Shown: positions 26,813-35,317, counted from the first letter of the stretch. The stretch: 64,000 nt of DNA from Actinopolyspora saharensis (GCF_900100925.1 NZ_FNKO01000002.1:1612001-1676000); one strand, 5' to 3'. Notes: generated by a model from the letters alone, not told the origin. Made by a program: numbers and translations.

Positions 26813-27106
26813 GTGGGTACGTACTACATCGTGCAGCCGGACCCCGGCGACGGTGCCGAAGTCGTCGAGCCGATGCCGGGCGTTCGCCAGCTCGTGGCGG
26901 GCGGTCCGAGCGGAACCCTGTCCGTGCAGGTTCCCGGACGCATGGGTGGCCCCGGTGACGCGGCGCGGTTCGCTCGGAGCTTGGCGAGTGCGGCGCTGGA
27001 TTTCGCCCAGTGGTGCGAACAGCAGTCCGGTGGTGCTCACAGGCTCCGCGAGGACTCTCCCGGTATCCGCGCTTACGGCTACGCACCGCCGGAGGAACAG
27101 GCATGA
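26813..27106 (+). CDS. Small hypothetical protein of the XRE-flavoprotein operon
   Basis: A 97-residue protein (GTYYIVQPDPGDGAEVVEPM... LASAALDFAQWCEQQSGGAH). It has a Gly/Pro/Val-rich first half and a helical Trp-Cys segment. No family recognised. The GTG at 26813 is chosen because AAAGGA lies about seven bases upstream; the ATG at 26786 lacks one. Its stop overlaps the next start (ATGA). Confidence 0.62.
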   Translation: MGTYYIVQPDPGDGAEVVEPMPGVRQLVAGGPSGTLSVQVPGRMGGPGDAARFARSLASAALDFAQWCEQQSGGAHRLREDSPGIRAYGYAPPEEQA

Positions 27107-27360
27107 CCGAACAGATCCGTCCCGCGGCCAAGCAGCAGCTCGAAGGCGTGGCGTTCCCGCTGGACCGCGCCAAGCGGCTGCTGATCGTCGATCGCACCTC
27201 GTTGATCGGCGAGACGTGGCCTCGGTTCAACCTCACTGATCTCTACATCGGCGCGCGAACCCCGATCGTGCTCACGATGAGCCGCGTCAACCTGTTGCGG
27301 CTCGAGGAAACCGTCGACGCTGCGGTATCCGAGTTCGATCACGCGGACGTGAGCGGCTGA
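27103..27360 (+). CDS. Small hypothetical protein, last gene of the XRE-flavoprotein operon
   Basis: An 85-residue protein (AAKQQLEGVAFPLDRAKRLL, IGETWPRFNLTDLYIGARTP, LRLEETVDAAVSEFDHADVS). It looks globular, with no membrane segment and no recognised motif. GGAGG lies ten bases before the ATG at 27103. Together with the preceding small protein it may be a partner or substrate of the flavoprotein. Confidence 0.62.
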   Translation: MTEQIRPAAKQQLEGVAFPLDRAKRLLIVDRTSLIGETWPRFNLTDLYIGARTPIVLTMSRVNLLRLEETVDAAVSEFDHADVSG

Positions 27361-27403
27361 CCGGGTTCGCCCGTTGCCCCTCACACGTACCTGAAGGCCC
27401 GGT

Positions 27404-27515
27404 CACTCCCGGCCTCGGCACGAAAAAGGCCCAGGCGGAACCAGTGGGTTCCTGACCTGGGCCTTCATCCTTGGAGCGGGTGACGGGAATCGAACCCGCA
27501 TTCTCAGCTTGGGAA
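27404..27515. repeat. Right 112-bp direct repeat (attR-like) within the intact tRNA-Gly locus
   Basis: Identical to 22097-22208. It covers the tRNA terminator and the 3' 41 bases of the intact tRNA-Gly gene up to the anticodon loop. The 5.3 kb between the repeats behaves as one island-like unit, but no integrase gene remains in it. Confidence 0.88.
27426..27465 (-). terminator. tRNA-Gly terminator
   Basis: A perfect 10-bp stem (aaggcccagg/cctgggcctt) with a run of T on the minus strand, seven bases beyond the tRNA 3' end. An exact copy lies at 22119-22158 in the left repeat, where it ends the flavoprotein copy 1 transcript instead. Confidence 0.85.
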
Positions 27516-27546
27516 GCTGATGTTCTTACCATTGAACTACACCCGC
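27472..27546 (-). tRNA. tRNA-Gly (anticodon CCC), CCA encoded
   Basis: The minus strand folds into a full cloverleaf: acceptor GCGGGTG/CACCCGC, D stem GTTC/GAAC, anticodon stem TCAGC/GCTGA with loop TTCCCAA (anticodon CCC), and T arm with TTCGATT. The genomic sequence supplies the 3' CCA. Its 3' half is duplicated at 22168-22208. Confidence 0.95.
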
Positions 27547-27625
27547 ACTGCCTCGCTGTGCTGTTCACAACGCTAGCACGGCCACCATCGTCCGGTGTTC
27601 ACCCCCCACCCGATACGCTGTGCGG

Positions 27626-28207
27626 GTGCTGCTCAGTGACCGTGACCTGCGTAAAGAGCTCGATGACGGGCGTTTGGAACTCGATCCGTTCGACGACGCG
27701 CTGATACAACCCTCGAGCGTCGACGTTCGGCTGGACCGTTTCTTCCGCGTCTTCGACAACTCCAAGTACACCCACATCGACCCCTCGCGGCAGCAGGACG
27801 ACCTGACCTCGCTCGTCGAGCACTCCGACGACGACGCGTTCGTGCTCCACCCCGGCGAGTTCGTCCTCGGGTCCACCTTCGAGACGGTGCGGCTGCCCGA
27901 GGACCTGGCTGGCAGGCTCGAGGGCAAGTCCTCCCTGGGGCGGCTCGGTCTGCTGACCCACTCGACGGCCGGTTTCATCGACCCGGGGTTCGGCGGGCAC
28001 ATAACTCTCGAACTGTCCAATGTCGCGAACCTGCCCATCACCCTCTGGCCGGGCATGAAGATAGGCCAGCTGTGCCTGTTCCGCCTGTCCAGCCCGGCCG
28101 AGCACCCGTACGGCAGCAAGGCCGCGGGCTCCCGCTATCAGGGGCAGCGCGGTCCCACGCCCTCTCGCGCATATCTCAACTTCGTACGGGTTGACACCAG
28201 CAGGTGA
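27626..28207 (+). CDS. dcd: dCTP deaminase
   Basis: A 193-residue dCTP deaminase, which converts dCTP to dUTP (or in the bifunctional actinobacterial form to dUMP) for thymidylate synthesis. Conserved blocks: LLSDRDLR at the start, [11 protein letters not shown], the catalytic region [32 protein letters not shown] with the essential Glu, and the C-terminal [13 protein letters not shown]. The GTG at 27626 gives the usual MLLSDRDL start; a GTG at 27620 is two codons longer. No Shine-Dalgarno is seen, so the mRNA may be leaderless. Housekeeping gene next to tRNA-Gly. Confidence 0.95.
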   Translation: MLLSDRDLRKELDDGRLELDPFDDALIQPSSVDVRLDRFFRVFDNSKYTHIDPSRQQDDLTSLVEHSDDDAFVLHPGEFVLGSTFETVRLPEDLAGRLEGKSSLGRLGLLTHSTAGFIDPGFGGHITLELSNVANLPITLWPGMKIGQLCLFRLSSPAEHPYGSKAAGSRYQGQRGPTPSRAYLNFVRVDTSR

Positions 28208-28415
28208 ACACGATCGAGACCGAGTCGTTAGTCGTTCAGAAGCAGCTCGCGTCGATTCAGCAACATATGGTGTCTGAAGGTGTAGTAGTGTTCAGAGTCA
28301 CACTGAATCGTGGAAGTCAAGCGGGATGGATGTGACTTACGTTGTCGCGTAACCCGTCGTTAACGAGCGGTGTGCGAAATGGCATACCGGCGAACGGGGG
28401 CACAGGAGAACTTCG

Positions 28416-29819
28416 ATGTCGGTAGATCAGACGAGAGGTCGTTCCACCGATCACCTGGCACACGTGGTGATGATCGCCGGGGCGGCTGCCCTGGGTGGCT
28501 TTCTGTTCGGTTATGACACTTCGGTCATCAACGGTGCGGTGCAGGCCATCCAGGACAACTTCGCCGTCGGCGCGGCGCTTACCGGCGTCACCGTCGCCGC
28601 GGCTCTGCTGGGTTCGGCTGTGGGAGCGGCCATAGCAGGTGGCATAGCGGACAGACTCGGCCGCACCCGAGTCATGCAGGTGGCGGCCGCGCTGTTCATC
28701 ATCAGCGCGATCGGTTCGGCGTTGCCGTTCACCGTCTGGGACCTCGCCTGGTGGCGAATAGTCGGCGGTGTCGCCGTCGGTATCGCCTCCATGATCGGTC
28801 CGGCCTACATCGCCGAGGTTGCCCCGGCCGAGTACCGCGGACGACTCGGTTCGTTGCAGCAGCTCGCGATCGTGCTGGGAATCGCGGTTTCCCAGCTGGT
28901 CAACTACGCCCTCGCCTCCGCGGCGGGCGGCAGTGCCTCGGCCCAGCTGGGGCCGCTGGACACCTGGCAGTGGATGTTGGCGGTTGAGGCCGTCCCCGCG
29001 TTGATCTACTTGATCCTCGCCACCATCATCCCCGAATCCCCCCGCTACCTCGTCTCCGCGGGCAAGACCGAACTGGCCCGCAAGGTGCTGAATCGCATCG
29101 AGTCGGCCGACGCGGACGAGAAGATCAAGGAGATCCGGGACGCCCTCGGGGGCGAAAAGAAGCCGAGGCTCAGCGACCTGCGCGGAAGGGCCGGTCTGCT
29201 CCCCATCGTGTGGGTCGGCATGGCCATCGCCGCGCTGCAGCAGTTCGTCGGCATCAACGTCATCTTCTACTACTCCTCCTCGCTGTGGCAGTCCGTCGGT
29301 GTGGAGGAGAGCAACTCGCTGCTGCTGAGCCTGTTCACCTCCATCGTCAACATCATCGGTACGATCGTCGCGATCATGCTGGTCGACAAGATCGGCCGCA
29401 AGCCGCTGCTCGTGATGGGCTCGATCGGTATGACGATCGCGCTGGCGCTCACCGGCTGGGCGTTCAGCTACGCCGAGGTCAGCGGCGACCAGGCCAACCT
29501 CCCGTTCACCTGGGGCGTGGTGGCACTGCTCTCCGCCAGCGCCTTCGTGTTCTGCTTCGCGGCCTCCTGGGGTGTCGTCATGTGGGTGCTGCTCGGCGAG
29601 ATGTTCCCGCCCCGCATCCGTGCCGCTGCGCTCGCCCTGGGCACTGCCACGAACTGGGTGGCGAACTGGTTGGTCACCGTGACGTTCCCGACCATGAACG
29701 CCTGGAACCTCCCGGCGACCTACTTCATCTACGCGGCGTTCGCGCTGATCTCGCTGTTCTTCGTGCTGCGTTACCTCAAGGAGACCAAGGGACGCTCGCT
29801 GGAGGAGATGGGCAGCTGA
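28416..29819 (+). CDS. Sugar porter family MFS transporter
   Basis: A 467-residue protein with twelve membrane helices of the sugar:proton symporter type. Diagnostic motifs: GGFLFGYDTSVINGA in TM1, GGIADRLGRTR after TM2, PESPRYLVSAG before the central loop, and VDKIGRKPLLVMG after TM8. Likely imports a hexose or pentose with protons. GGAGAA lies eight bases before the ATG. The 200-base upstream region has no recognised operator. Ends in a cluster of hairpins. Confidence 0.9.
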   Translation: MSVDQTRGRSTDHLAHVVMIAGAAALGGFLFGYDTSVINGAVQAIQDNFAVGAALTGVTVAAALLGSAVGAAIAGGIADRLGRTRVMQVAAALFIISAIGSALPFTVWDLAWWRIVGGVAVGIASMIGPAYIAEVAPAEYRGRLGSLQQLAIVLGIAVSQLVNYALASAAGGSASAQLGPLDTWQWMLAVEAVPALIYLILATIIPESPRYLVSAGKTELARKVLNRIESADADEKIKEIRDALGGEKKPRLSDLRGRAGLLPIVWVGMAIAALQQFVGINVIFYYSSSLWQSVGVEESNSLLLSLFTSIVNIIGTIVAIMLVDKIGRKPLLVMGSIGMTIALALTGWAFSYAEVSGDQANLPFTWGVVALLSASAFVFCFAASWGVVMWVLLGEMFPPRIRAAALALGTATNWVANWLVTVTFPTMNAWNLPATYFIYAAFALISLFFVLRYLKETKGRSLEEMGS

Positions 29820-29837
29820 ACGAAGCTGTCCGCTCAT

Positions 29838-29997
29838 TTCCGCCGGAGCGCTCCTCCGGCGGAACCTCCCGCCGGCTTCACAGCGGGAGGCGTGCTGCCG
29901 AGAGGCTACGAGGCCCGGCCCCGAGTCGGGGCCTCGTCACCTGTGGCAGCGCACATCGGGAGGGGCGTCGCCCGCAGCGGCGCCCCTCGCCTCGTCG
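29838..29997 (+). terminator. Cluster of four hairpins after the sugar porter gene
   Basis: Successive inverted repeats: ttccgccggag/ctccggcggaa (29838-29864), cctcccgc/gcgggagg (about 29866-29891), aggcccggccccgagtcggggcct (about 29909-29935), and gaggggcg/cgcccctc (about 29961-29990). The first is a convincing terminator; the others may add insulation. No gene is present up to 30160. Confidence 0.65.
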
Positions 29998-30160
29998 GGG
30001 GATCGCCCGGCAGTGATTTCGGAAGCCCAGCGCTGAGCAACTCAGTGGTGGCGATCAGTTCCCCGGACGTACGTGAATCGACAATCGACGTCCCCCGTGC
30101 GTGAGCGCCCCGATTGCGACTCGTCCGCACGTGCGCGGGCAACGAGCCTGGTTCCTCGGT

Positions 30161-30799
30161 TCAGTCCTCGAGCAGTTCGGCCGGGTCGAAGGAGAGCGGG
30201 AAGGGCTCCCGCGTTTCGAACGTCGAGCCCGCCAGGGCCTTGGCGTGCACCTCGTAGGTGCCGTGCTCGGCGAGCCGCAGCAGTGTGATCTCGGCGTGGT
30301 TCTTGGTGTAGGAGACCTCGACCCGCATGAAGTACGCGATGCCCGCCGCGGCGCACATGGCGGGTTTGTCGATCCGGTCGGCCACGCGGCTGGACGGCGA
30401 GACGCACTCACCCACGAGCAAGGCCTGGGTGGCGGGTATCCACACCCGGCCTCGTGCCGGTTCGCGCAGCACCGCGAAATCGGGCTGGATCCAGCTGTCC
30501 GGGGTCAGCTGGATGTTCAGCGTGGTGTAAGCGCCGCCGTCGATGGATTTCGCGTGGGGTTTCAGCCGGTCACGCAGTTCATCGGCCGCGTAGATGTTGG
30601 CCGAACCTTCGTAGGGACTCACGATCAGGTGTCCGTCCTGGCACTCGTACTTCACCGGAGGCATTCCGGGTATCGGCAGGTACCGGTCGGCGAGATCGGG
30701 GGTCCACACACCGTTCAGCTCGACGAGCGGATCGAACGCGCCGGTGTCGTAGGCAGGTGCGGCCACAGGTATCACCTCTTCGGCCACCACGGTACTCAT
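30161..30799 (-). CDS. Uma2-family (DUF820) PD-(D/E)XK-like protein
   Basis: A 212-residue protein of the Uma2 family, a restriction-endonuclease-like fold of unknown role common in actinobacteria. Visible core: YLPIPGMPPVKYECQDGHLI, the acidic SWIQPDFAVLRE (conserved P-D), ALLVGECVSPSSRVADRIDK (E..S..s...D...K) and AGIAYFMRVEV. These supply the usual D/E/K cluster. The ATG at 30799 was preferred over 30841. Stand-alone gene. Confidence 0.82.
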   Translation of the reverse strand: MSTVVAEEVIPVAAPAYDTGAFDPLVELNGVWTPDLADRYLPIPGMPPVKYECQDGHLIVSPYEGSANIYAADELRDRLKPHAKSIDGGAYTTLNIQLTPDSWIQPDFAVLREPARGRVWIPATQALLVGECVSPSSRVADRIDKPAMCAAAGIAYFMRVEVSYTKNHAEITLLRLAEHGTYEVHAKALAGSTFETREPFPLSFDPAELLED

Positions 30800-30896
30800 G
30801 CCCCGAGACTGCCGCGAGCGATCGACCGCGTTGCTCAGCACGCCGATCTTTCACCCCATCGAGGGGCTTCGGGCAGCAGTGTGACCGCGCGCGAAA

Positions 30897-30930
30897 CGGG
30901 GCCGGACCCCCGTGCGGGAGTCCGGCCCCG
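30897..30930. terminator. Terminator between the Uma2 and EtfD genes
   Basis: An 11-bp perfect stem (cggggccggac/gtccggccccg) with a 12-base loop, 67 bases beyond the stop of the minus-strand oxidoreductase gene. It probably ends that transcript. Confidence 0.7.
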
Positions 30931-30996
30931 ATCGTCGAACCGCGGTTGTCCCCGAGCGGGCGGCGCGGGAACGCGGCCGCTCGGTGCGTCAGCCGG

Positions 30997-33273
30997 TCAG
31001 CCGCCGGAGCCCGCGCCGGCGGTGACCCCGTCCGAGCCCTGACCGTCGCCTCCGGACCCGTCGGTGCCCGCGCCGTCCGCTCCGGAGCCGCCGTCACCGC
31101 GCTTGACGGACTGGAGCAGCAGCTGCGCCACGTCGACGACCTCGACGTCCTCCGAGGCGGTCTGCTCGTTCTGCCGCGTGGTCATCCCGTCGGTGAGCAT
31201 GACCTTGCAGAACGGGCACCCGGTTGCCACCTTCGACGGTGCCGTGCCCAGCGCCTCGTCCACGCGGTCGAGGTTGATCCGCTTGCCGGTGCGCTCCTCC
31301 ATCCACATCCGGGCGCCGCCGGCCCCGCAGCACATCGCGCGGTCCGCGTGCCTGGGCATCTCGCGGAACGAGGCACCGGAGGCGTTGACCAGGTCGCGCG
31401 GGGGCTCGTAGACCTTGTTGTGCCTGCCGATGTAGCACGGGTCGTGGTAGGTGACGTCCTCGGTGACCGGGGCGACCGGGACCAGTCGCTTCTCCCGCAC
31501 CAGCCTGTTGAGCAGCTGGGTGTGGTGCACGACCTCGTAGTTGCCGCCGAGCTGCCCGTACTCGTTGGCCAGGCTGTTGAAGCAGTGCGCGCAGGTGGCG
31601 ACGATCTTGCGCTTGCCGGGCTCGCGCCCCTCGAACACGGAGTTCAGCGTCTCCACGTTCTGCTCGGCCAGCATCTGGAAGAGGAACTCGTTGCCCGCGC
31701 GCCGTGCCGGGTCGCCGGTGCAGCCCTCCTCCGGGCCGAGCACGGTGTACTTCACGCCCGCGATGTGCAGCAGCTCGGCGACGGCCTGGGTGGTCTTCTT
31801 CGCGCGGTCCTCGAACGCGCCGGCGCAGCCGACCCAGAACAGGTACTCGACGTCCTCGTCCAGCTCACCGTCGAAGACCGGAACCTCGAAGTCCAGGTCC
31901 TTGGTCCAGGCCAGCCGGTCCGAGTTGTTCTGGCCCCACGGGTTGCCCTTGTTCTCCAGGTTCTTGAACATCCCGCCGAGCTCGGTGGGGAAGTTCGACT
32001 CGATCATCACCTGGTAGCGCCGCATGTCGACGATGTGGTCGACGTGCTCGATGTCCACGGGGCACTGCTCGACGCAGGCGCCGCAGCTGGTGCAGGCCCA
32101 CAGCACCTCGGGGTCGATGATGCCCGCTTCCTCGGGAGTGCCGACCAGCGGACGTTCCGACTCGGCGAGGGCCAGCGCGTCGATCTTCTCCTTGCGCTGC
32201 TCGGCGTCGTCGCCGGTGAGGCCGACCTCGTCGCCGGCCATGTCCTTCTTGCCGCCCTCCAGCAGGTACGGAGCCTTGGCGTAGGCGTGCTCGCGCAGGC
32301 TGGTGACCAGCATCTTCGGCGAGAGCGGCTTGGCAGTGTTCCAGGCAGGGCACTGGTCCTGGCACCGCCCGCACTCGGTGCAGGTGGTGAAGTCCAGCCA
32401 GCCCTTCCAGGAGAAGTCCTCGATGCTGCCCGCCCCGAAGGTGTCGTTGTCCGGGTCGGCCTGCTCGAAGTCGATCGGTTCGCCGTTGCTCATCATCGGC
32501 TTCAGCGCACCGAGCGCGGTGCGCTCCGGATCCCGCTTGAAGTAGATGTTGAAGAAGGCGGTGAACCGGTGCCAGGCCACGCCCATGGTGATGTTCGAGG
32601 CGATGACGATGACCCAGATCATCGCCGAGAGGATCTTGAACGCGGCGAACAGCGACACCGCGAGCGCGCTCGCGGGCAGGACGCTGCCGAGCGCGAAGCT
32701 GATCGGTGCCGACCAGACCGGGGCGTGGAAGAGGTCGGAGGAGACCTTGAAGGAGCGCAGGCCCATGATGCCGACGCCCTCCAGGACGACGACGGCCTCG
32801 ACGAAGTAGGCCTGCCAGAAGTTGGATCCGGCGAACCGGGAGACGCGCCCGGCGCGACGGGGGTGGTTGAGCTGGCGCACCGCGCTCAGCCAGATACCGC
32901 CGAGGATCGTGGTCACGCCGAGGATCTCGATCAGCAGGTTCCACGGGCCGAACGACCCGAGCCAGGGGATCTCGAAGGGCGCGTGGAAGACTTCGCCATA
33001 GGCGACGAGCACGCTCAGGCTGAGTCCGCCGAAGCCCACCATGACGAACCAGTGGGCGATGCCCACGTGGCTCTTCTTGAGCATCTTGGTGTGCCCGAGG
33101 ACTTCCTTGATCATGTTGCTGAACCGGGCGCCGAACGGCCCCTTGCGGTTCGGGTCCGGTTGTCCGAGCCGGATGGAGGAGATCATCCGGCGAACCGTCC
33201 TGACCACCATGACCACCGCGACGACGGTCACGGCAATACAGATCAGGCCCAGGACGAGCTGTAGGGCTACCAT
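30997..33273 (-). CDS. etfD: EtfD-like membrane iron-sulfur oxidoreductase
   Basis: A 758-residue protein equivalent in layout to mycobacterial EtfD (Rv0338c). The N-terminal NarI-like membrane domain (about residues 1-250) carries several helices and His residues (AHWFVMVGFGG, VAWHRF). Two 4Fe-4S motifs follow (CTECGRCQDQCP and CTSCGACVEQCP), then two CCG-type domains (DPCYIGRHN, MCCGAGGARMW). In mycobacteria this protein takes electrons from ETF during acyl-CoA oxidation and passes them to menaquinone. The C-terminal 40 residues are a Gly/Ser/Asp-rich tail. ATG at 33273. Confidence 0.88.
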   Translation of the reverse strand: MVALQLVLGLICIAVTVVAVVMVVRTVRRMISSIRLGQPDPNRKGPFGARFSNMIKEVLGHTKMLKKSHVGIAHWFVMVGFGGLSLSVLVAYGEVFHAPFEIPWLGSFGPWNLLIEILGVTTILGGIWLSAVRQLNHPRRAGRVSRFAGSNFWQAYFVEAVVVLEGVGIMGLRSFKVSSDLFHAPVWSAPISFALGSVLPASALAVSLFAAFKILSAMIWVIVIASNITMGVAWHRFTAFFNIYFKRDPERTALGALKPMMSNGEPIDFEQADPDNDTFGAGSIEDFSWKGWLDFTTCTECGRCQDQCPAWNTAKPLSPKMLVTSLREHAYAKAPYLLEGGKKDMAGDEVGLTGDDAEQRKEKIDALALAESERPLVGTPEEAGIIDPEVLWACTSCGACVEQCPVDIEHVDHIVDMRRYQVMIESNFPTELGGMFKNLENKGNPWGQNNSDRLAWTKDLDFEVPVFDGELDEDVEYLFWVGCAGAFEDRAKKTTQAVAELLHIAGVKYTVLGPEEGCTGDPARRAGNEFLFQMLAEQNVETLNSVFEGREPGKRKIVATCAHCFNSLANEYGQLGGNYEVVHHTQLLNRLVREKRLVPVAPVTEDVTYHDPCYIGRHNKVYEPPRDLVNASGASFREMPRHADRAMCCGAGGARMWMEERTGKRINLDRVDEALGTAPSKVATGCPFCKVMLTDGMTTRQNEQTASEDVEVVDVAQLLLQSVKRGDGGSGADGAGTDGSGGDGQGSDGVTAGAGSGG

Positions 33274-33310
33274 GCTCGTGGCCTCCTGTTCGCGGGTTTG
33301 AGCGCCGAGC

Positions 33311-33335
33311 GTAACCCATGTTACTGGTCGGTAAC
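33311..33335. promoter_or_regulatory. Triple GTAAC/GTTAC operator upstream of etfD
   Basis: Three alternating half-sites, GTAAC-ccat-GTTAC-tggtcg-GTAAC, lie 38-62 bases before the etfD start. The palindrome ttactggtcggtaa resembles operators of actinobacterial TetR-type regulators of acyl-CoA metabolism, which would suit EtfD. The rest of the 33274-33746 gap is GC-rich and without a credible gene. Confidence 0.5.
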
Positions 33336-33746
33336 CATTGGGGTTTCCGCTCGTGGTGGAAACAGCCGGTGATTGTGCGGAACGCTATCGCGAAAAACCG
33401 GTCGGGCAACAGTTCGACGCTCCCGAGTCGGGGCGGAGCGGACGGTCTCCGCCGATGGTGCGGGCGGTCGGACACCGCTGTCGTTCCTGCTCGTGAGTGC
33501 GGTTCAGCCCGCGGGGAAGGTCTTTCCGCGGACGCCGCCGGCCGGACCCGGGCGAGCCGGGTGCGATTTTCACCACGTTGAATCACCCGCCACCTGTCCG
33601 GGGGAAGCGGCGGGATGCTGCCCGCCGGTTCGCGGGCGGTGCCGTCGGGGGAAGCGGCTCGGTATGGTGGGTCCAATCCCGTGCGGTGACTTCGCGGGTT
33701 CCGGTTTCTCCGGCGGTCTCGCCGCCGTTTCCGGTTTGGGGGAGCG

Positions 33747-34211
33747 ATGGCCGAACCAGACGATTCGATCATGCGGGCTTCCGATGCCGACCGCGAAGCG
33801 GTGGTGGGGAGGCTGCGTGGCGCCCTGGACGAGGGCAGGTTGGACCTCGCCGAGTTCGACGAGCGCGTTCGGCGCGCCTACGCGGCCGCGACCTGGGGAG
33901 AGCTCCGGCCGCTGACGGAGGACCTGCCCGCAGTGCCCGCGGCGGCCGAGGCCGACTCCGCGCCCGCCCCGGCCGGCAAGAACCGAAAACTCGGCAAGGA
34001 GTGGCGCGACTGGGCGGGCACTTCCTTCGTCCTGGTGGGCATCTGGGGCGTGACCTCCCTGGCTTCCGGCGAACTGCAGTACTTCTGGCCCGCCATCCCG
34101 GTGGGGATCTGGGCGCTGGTCCTGCTGGCCGGGATGCTCTTCGGCTTCGGCGGGGCGGACGCCGCCGAGGACGTCGACCCCGACGACGAGGGAGGCGCCT
34201 CCCGTCGTTGA
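33747..34211 (+). CDS. DUF1707-domain membrane protein
   Basis: A 154-residue protein. Residues 9-57 (IMRASDADREAVVGRLRGAL, then DEGRLDLAEFDERVRRAYAA) are the DUF1707 SHOCT-like domain. A linker rich in Ala/Pro follows, then two membrane helices (DWAGTSFVLVGIWGVTSLAS; YFWPAIPVGIWALVLLAGML). An acidic tail ends it. Common in actinobacteria; function unknown. The ATG at 33747 follows GGGGGAG. Confidence 0.85.
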   Translation: MAEPDDSIMRASDADREAVVGRLRGALDEGRLDLAEFDERVRRAYAAATWGELRPLTEDLPAVPAAAEADSAPAPAGKNRKLGKEWRDWAGTSFVLVGIWGVTSLASGELQYFWPAIPVGIWALVLLAGMLFGFGGADAAEDVDPDDEGGASRR

Positions 34212-34297
34212 TCGTGCCCGCGGGGCATCGAGGGCCTTGGCTCGGCTCGCGCGGTGGTGCGCGAGGTGTTCGACACGGCTGCTGGGGGAGGAGTACA

Positions 34298-34320
34298 TTC
34301 CAAATCTGGAACATTTGTTC
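34298..34320. promoter_or_regulatory. Overlapping palindromes, probable operator of the SMR-TetR operon
   Basis: TTCCA-aatc-TGGAA (34298-34311) overlaps GAAC-attt-GTTC (34309-34320), 55-75 bases before the SMR start in a locally AT-rich stretch. This is the expected place and form for the binding site of the TetR protein encoded by the second gene of the operon. Confidence 0.6.
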
Positions 34321-34374
34321 AATTTTTGGTTGTTCCGTCGCCTGCGCGGCGACGTGACCGTGCTCGGAGGCTTC

Positions 34375-34698
34375 GTGGTCTACATCGTGTTGGCGCTGGC
34401 GATACTGTCGGAGGTGCTCGGGACCATCTCGCTGCGGTTCGTCGAAGGGCTGAGCAAGCCCCTGCCGCTGCTCCTGGTGGTGCTCGGCTACGGCTCCGCT
34501 TTCATCGCGCTGTCCAGAGTCCTCAAGATGGGCATCCCCGTCGGGGCCGCCTACGCGATCTGGTCCGGTGTCGGCGTCGCCCTCGTGGTGCTCATCGGAA
34601 CGTTCTTCCTGAACGAGACCATGACCCTCGTCCAACTACTGGGAATAGTGCTGATCATCGGTGGTGTGGTCGCACTGGAGGCCGGAGGAGCACATTGA
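34375..34698 (+). CDS. Small multidrug resistance (SMR) efflux protein
   Basis: A 107-residue, four-helix proton-driven exporter of the EmrE/QacE type. The membrane-embedded catalytic Glu is in LALAILSEVLGTISLRFVEG (TM1). Later landmarks are GYGSAFIALSRVLKMGIPVGAAYAIWSGVG (TM2-3, with the conserved Tyr-Ala-x-Trp-x-Gly) and the terminal helix. The GTG at 34375 has GGAGG four bases upstream and gives the exact family length; longer frames to 34237 add an unrelated leader. Overlaps the TetR gene (TTGA). Confidence 0.87.
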   Translation: MVYIVLALAILSEVLGTISLRFVEGLSKPLPLLLVVLGYGSAFIALSRVLKMGIPVGAAYAIWSGVGVALVVLIGTFFLNETMTLVQLLGIVLIIGGVVALEAGGAH

Positions 34699-35285
34699 CC
34701 GACACCGACGCTCCGGGCGAGCAGTCCGACGGACGCCGCGCCAAGGGCGAGCGCAGACGTCGCGCGATCATCGACGCCACCTTGCGCGTGGTCGAACGGG
34801 ACGGGATCGCGGGAGTGAGTCACCGCAACATCGCACGCGAGGCGGAGATCCCACCCGCCTCGATCACCTACTACTTCGACAGCATCGACGGCGTGCTGGT
34901 GGCCACCCTGCTGGAGAGCTGCGAAACGATGATCTCCGAGCTGCGCCGGTCGACCGAGGACGCCGCCGACGACCCGGAGCGCTGGGTGGCCGCCACGGCC
35001 GAGATGCTGTCCGGAATGGTGCGGAACCACCGGGGGCGGACGCTGGCCGAGTACGAGCTCTACCTGCTGGCGGCCCGTCGTCCGGCGCTGCGGCCCGCCG
35101 CACGGCGCTGGATGGAGGTCACCGCTGGCTACGTCCACGGCATCGGGGACGGGGACTCCGGTGCCGTGCAGGCGATGCTCGCCGCCCTCGACGGTCTGCT
35201 GATGCAGGCGCTGATCGCCGAGCAGCCCCCGGGACCCGAGGCGTTCCGCCCGGCGCTGGCGGCTCTGCTGCGCCCGCGGGAGTGA
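34695..35285 (+). CDS. TetR-family regulator of the SMR pump
   Basis: A 196-residue TetR protein. The helix-turn-helix lies at about residues 20-65 (RRRAIIDATLRVVERDGIAG, VSHRNIAREAEIPPASITYY, FDSIDGVL). The C-terminal ligand domain is helical. The TTG start overlaps the SMR stop with GGAGGAG upstream. Cotranscription with the pump suggests ligand-induced control through the palindromes at 34298-34320. Confidence 0.85.
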   Translation: MTDTDAPGEQSDGRRAKGERRRRAIIDATLRVVERDGIAGVSHRNIAREAEIPPASITYYFDSIDGVLVATLLESCETMISELRRSTEDAADDPERWVAATAEMLSGMVRNHRGRTLAEYELYLLAARRPALRPAARRWMEVTAGYVHGIGDGDSGAVQAMLAALDGLLMQALIAEQPPGPEAFRPALAALLRPRE

Positions 35286-35317
35286 GCGGTCCGCGCCCGG
35301 GAGGCTCCGCGGACCGC
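35286..35317. terminator. Terminator between converging tetR and hisG
   Basis: A 10-bp perfect stem (gcggtccgcg/cgcggaccgc) with a 12-base loop directly after the tetR stop. The gap to the hisG stop is only 69 bases, so it may serve both genes. Confidence 0.7.

Noticed and set aside
30454..33264. 936-residue plus-strand frame opposite etfD
   Set aside because: Low-complexity Val/Asp/Arg/Gly composition typical of an antisense shadow; the minus strand encodes a complete iron-sulfur oxidoreductase.
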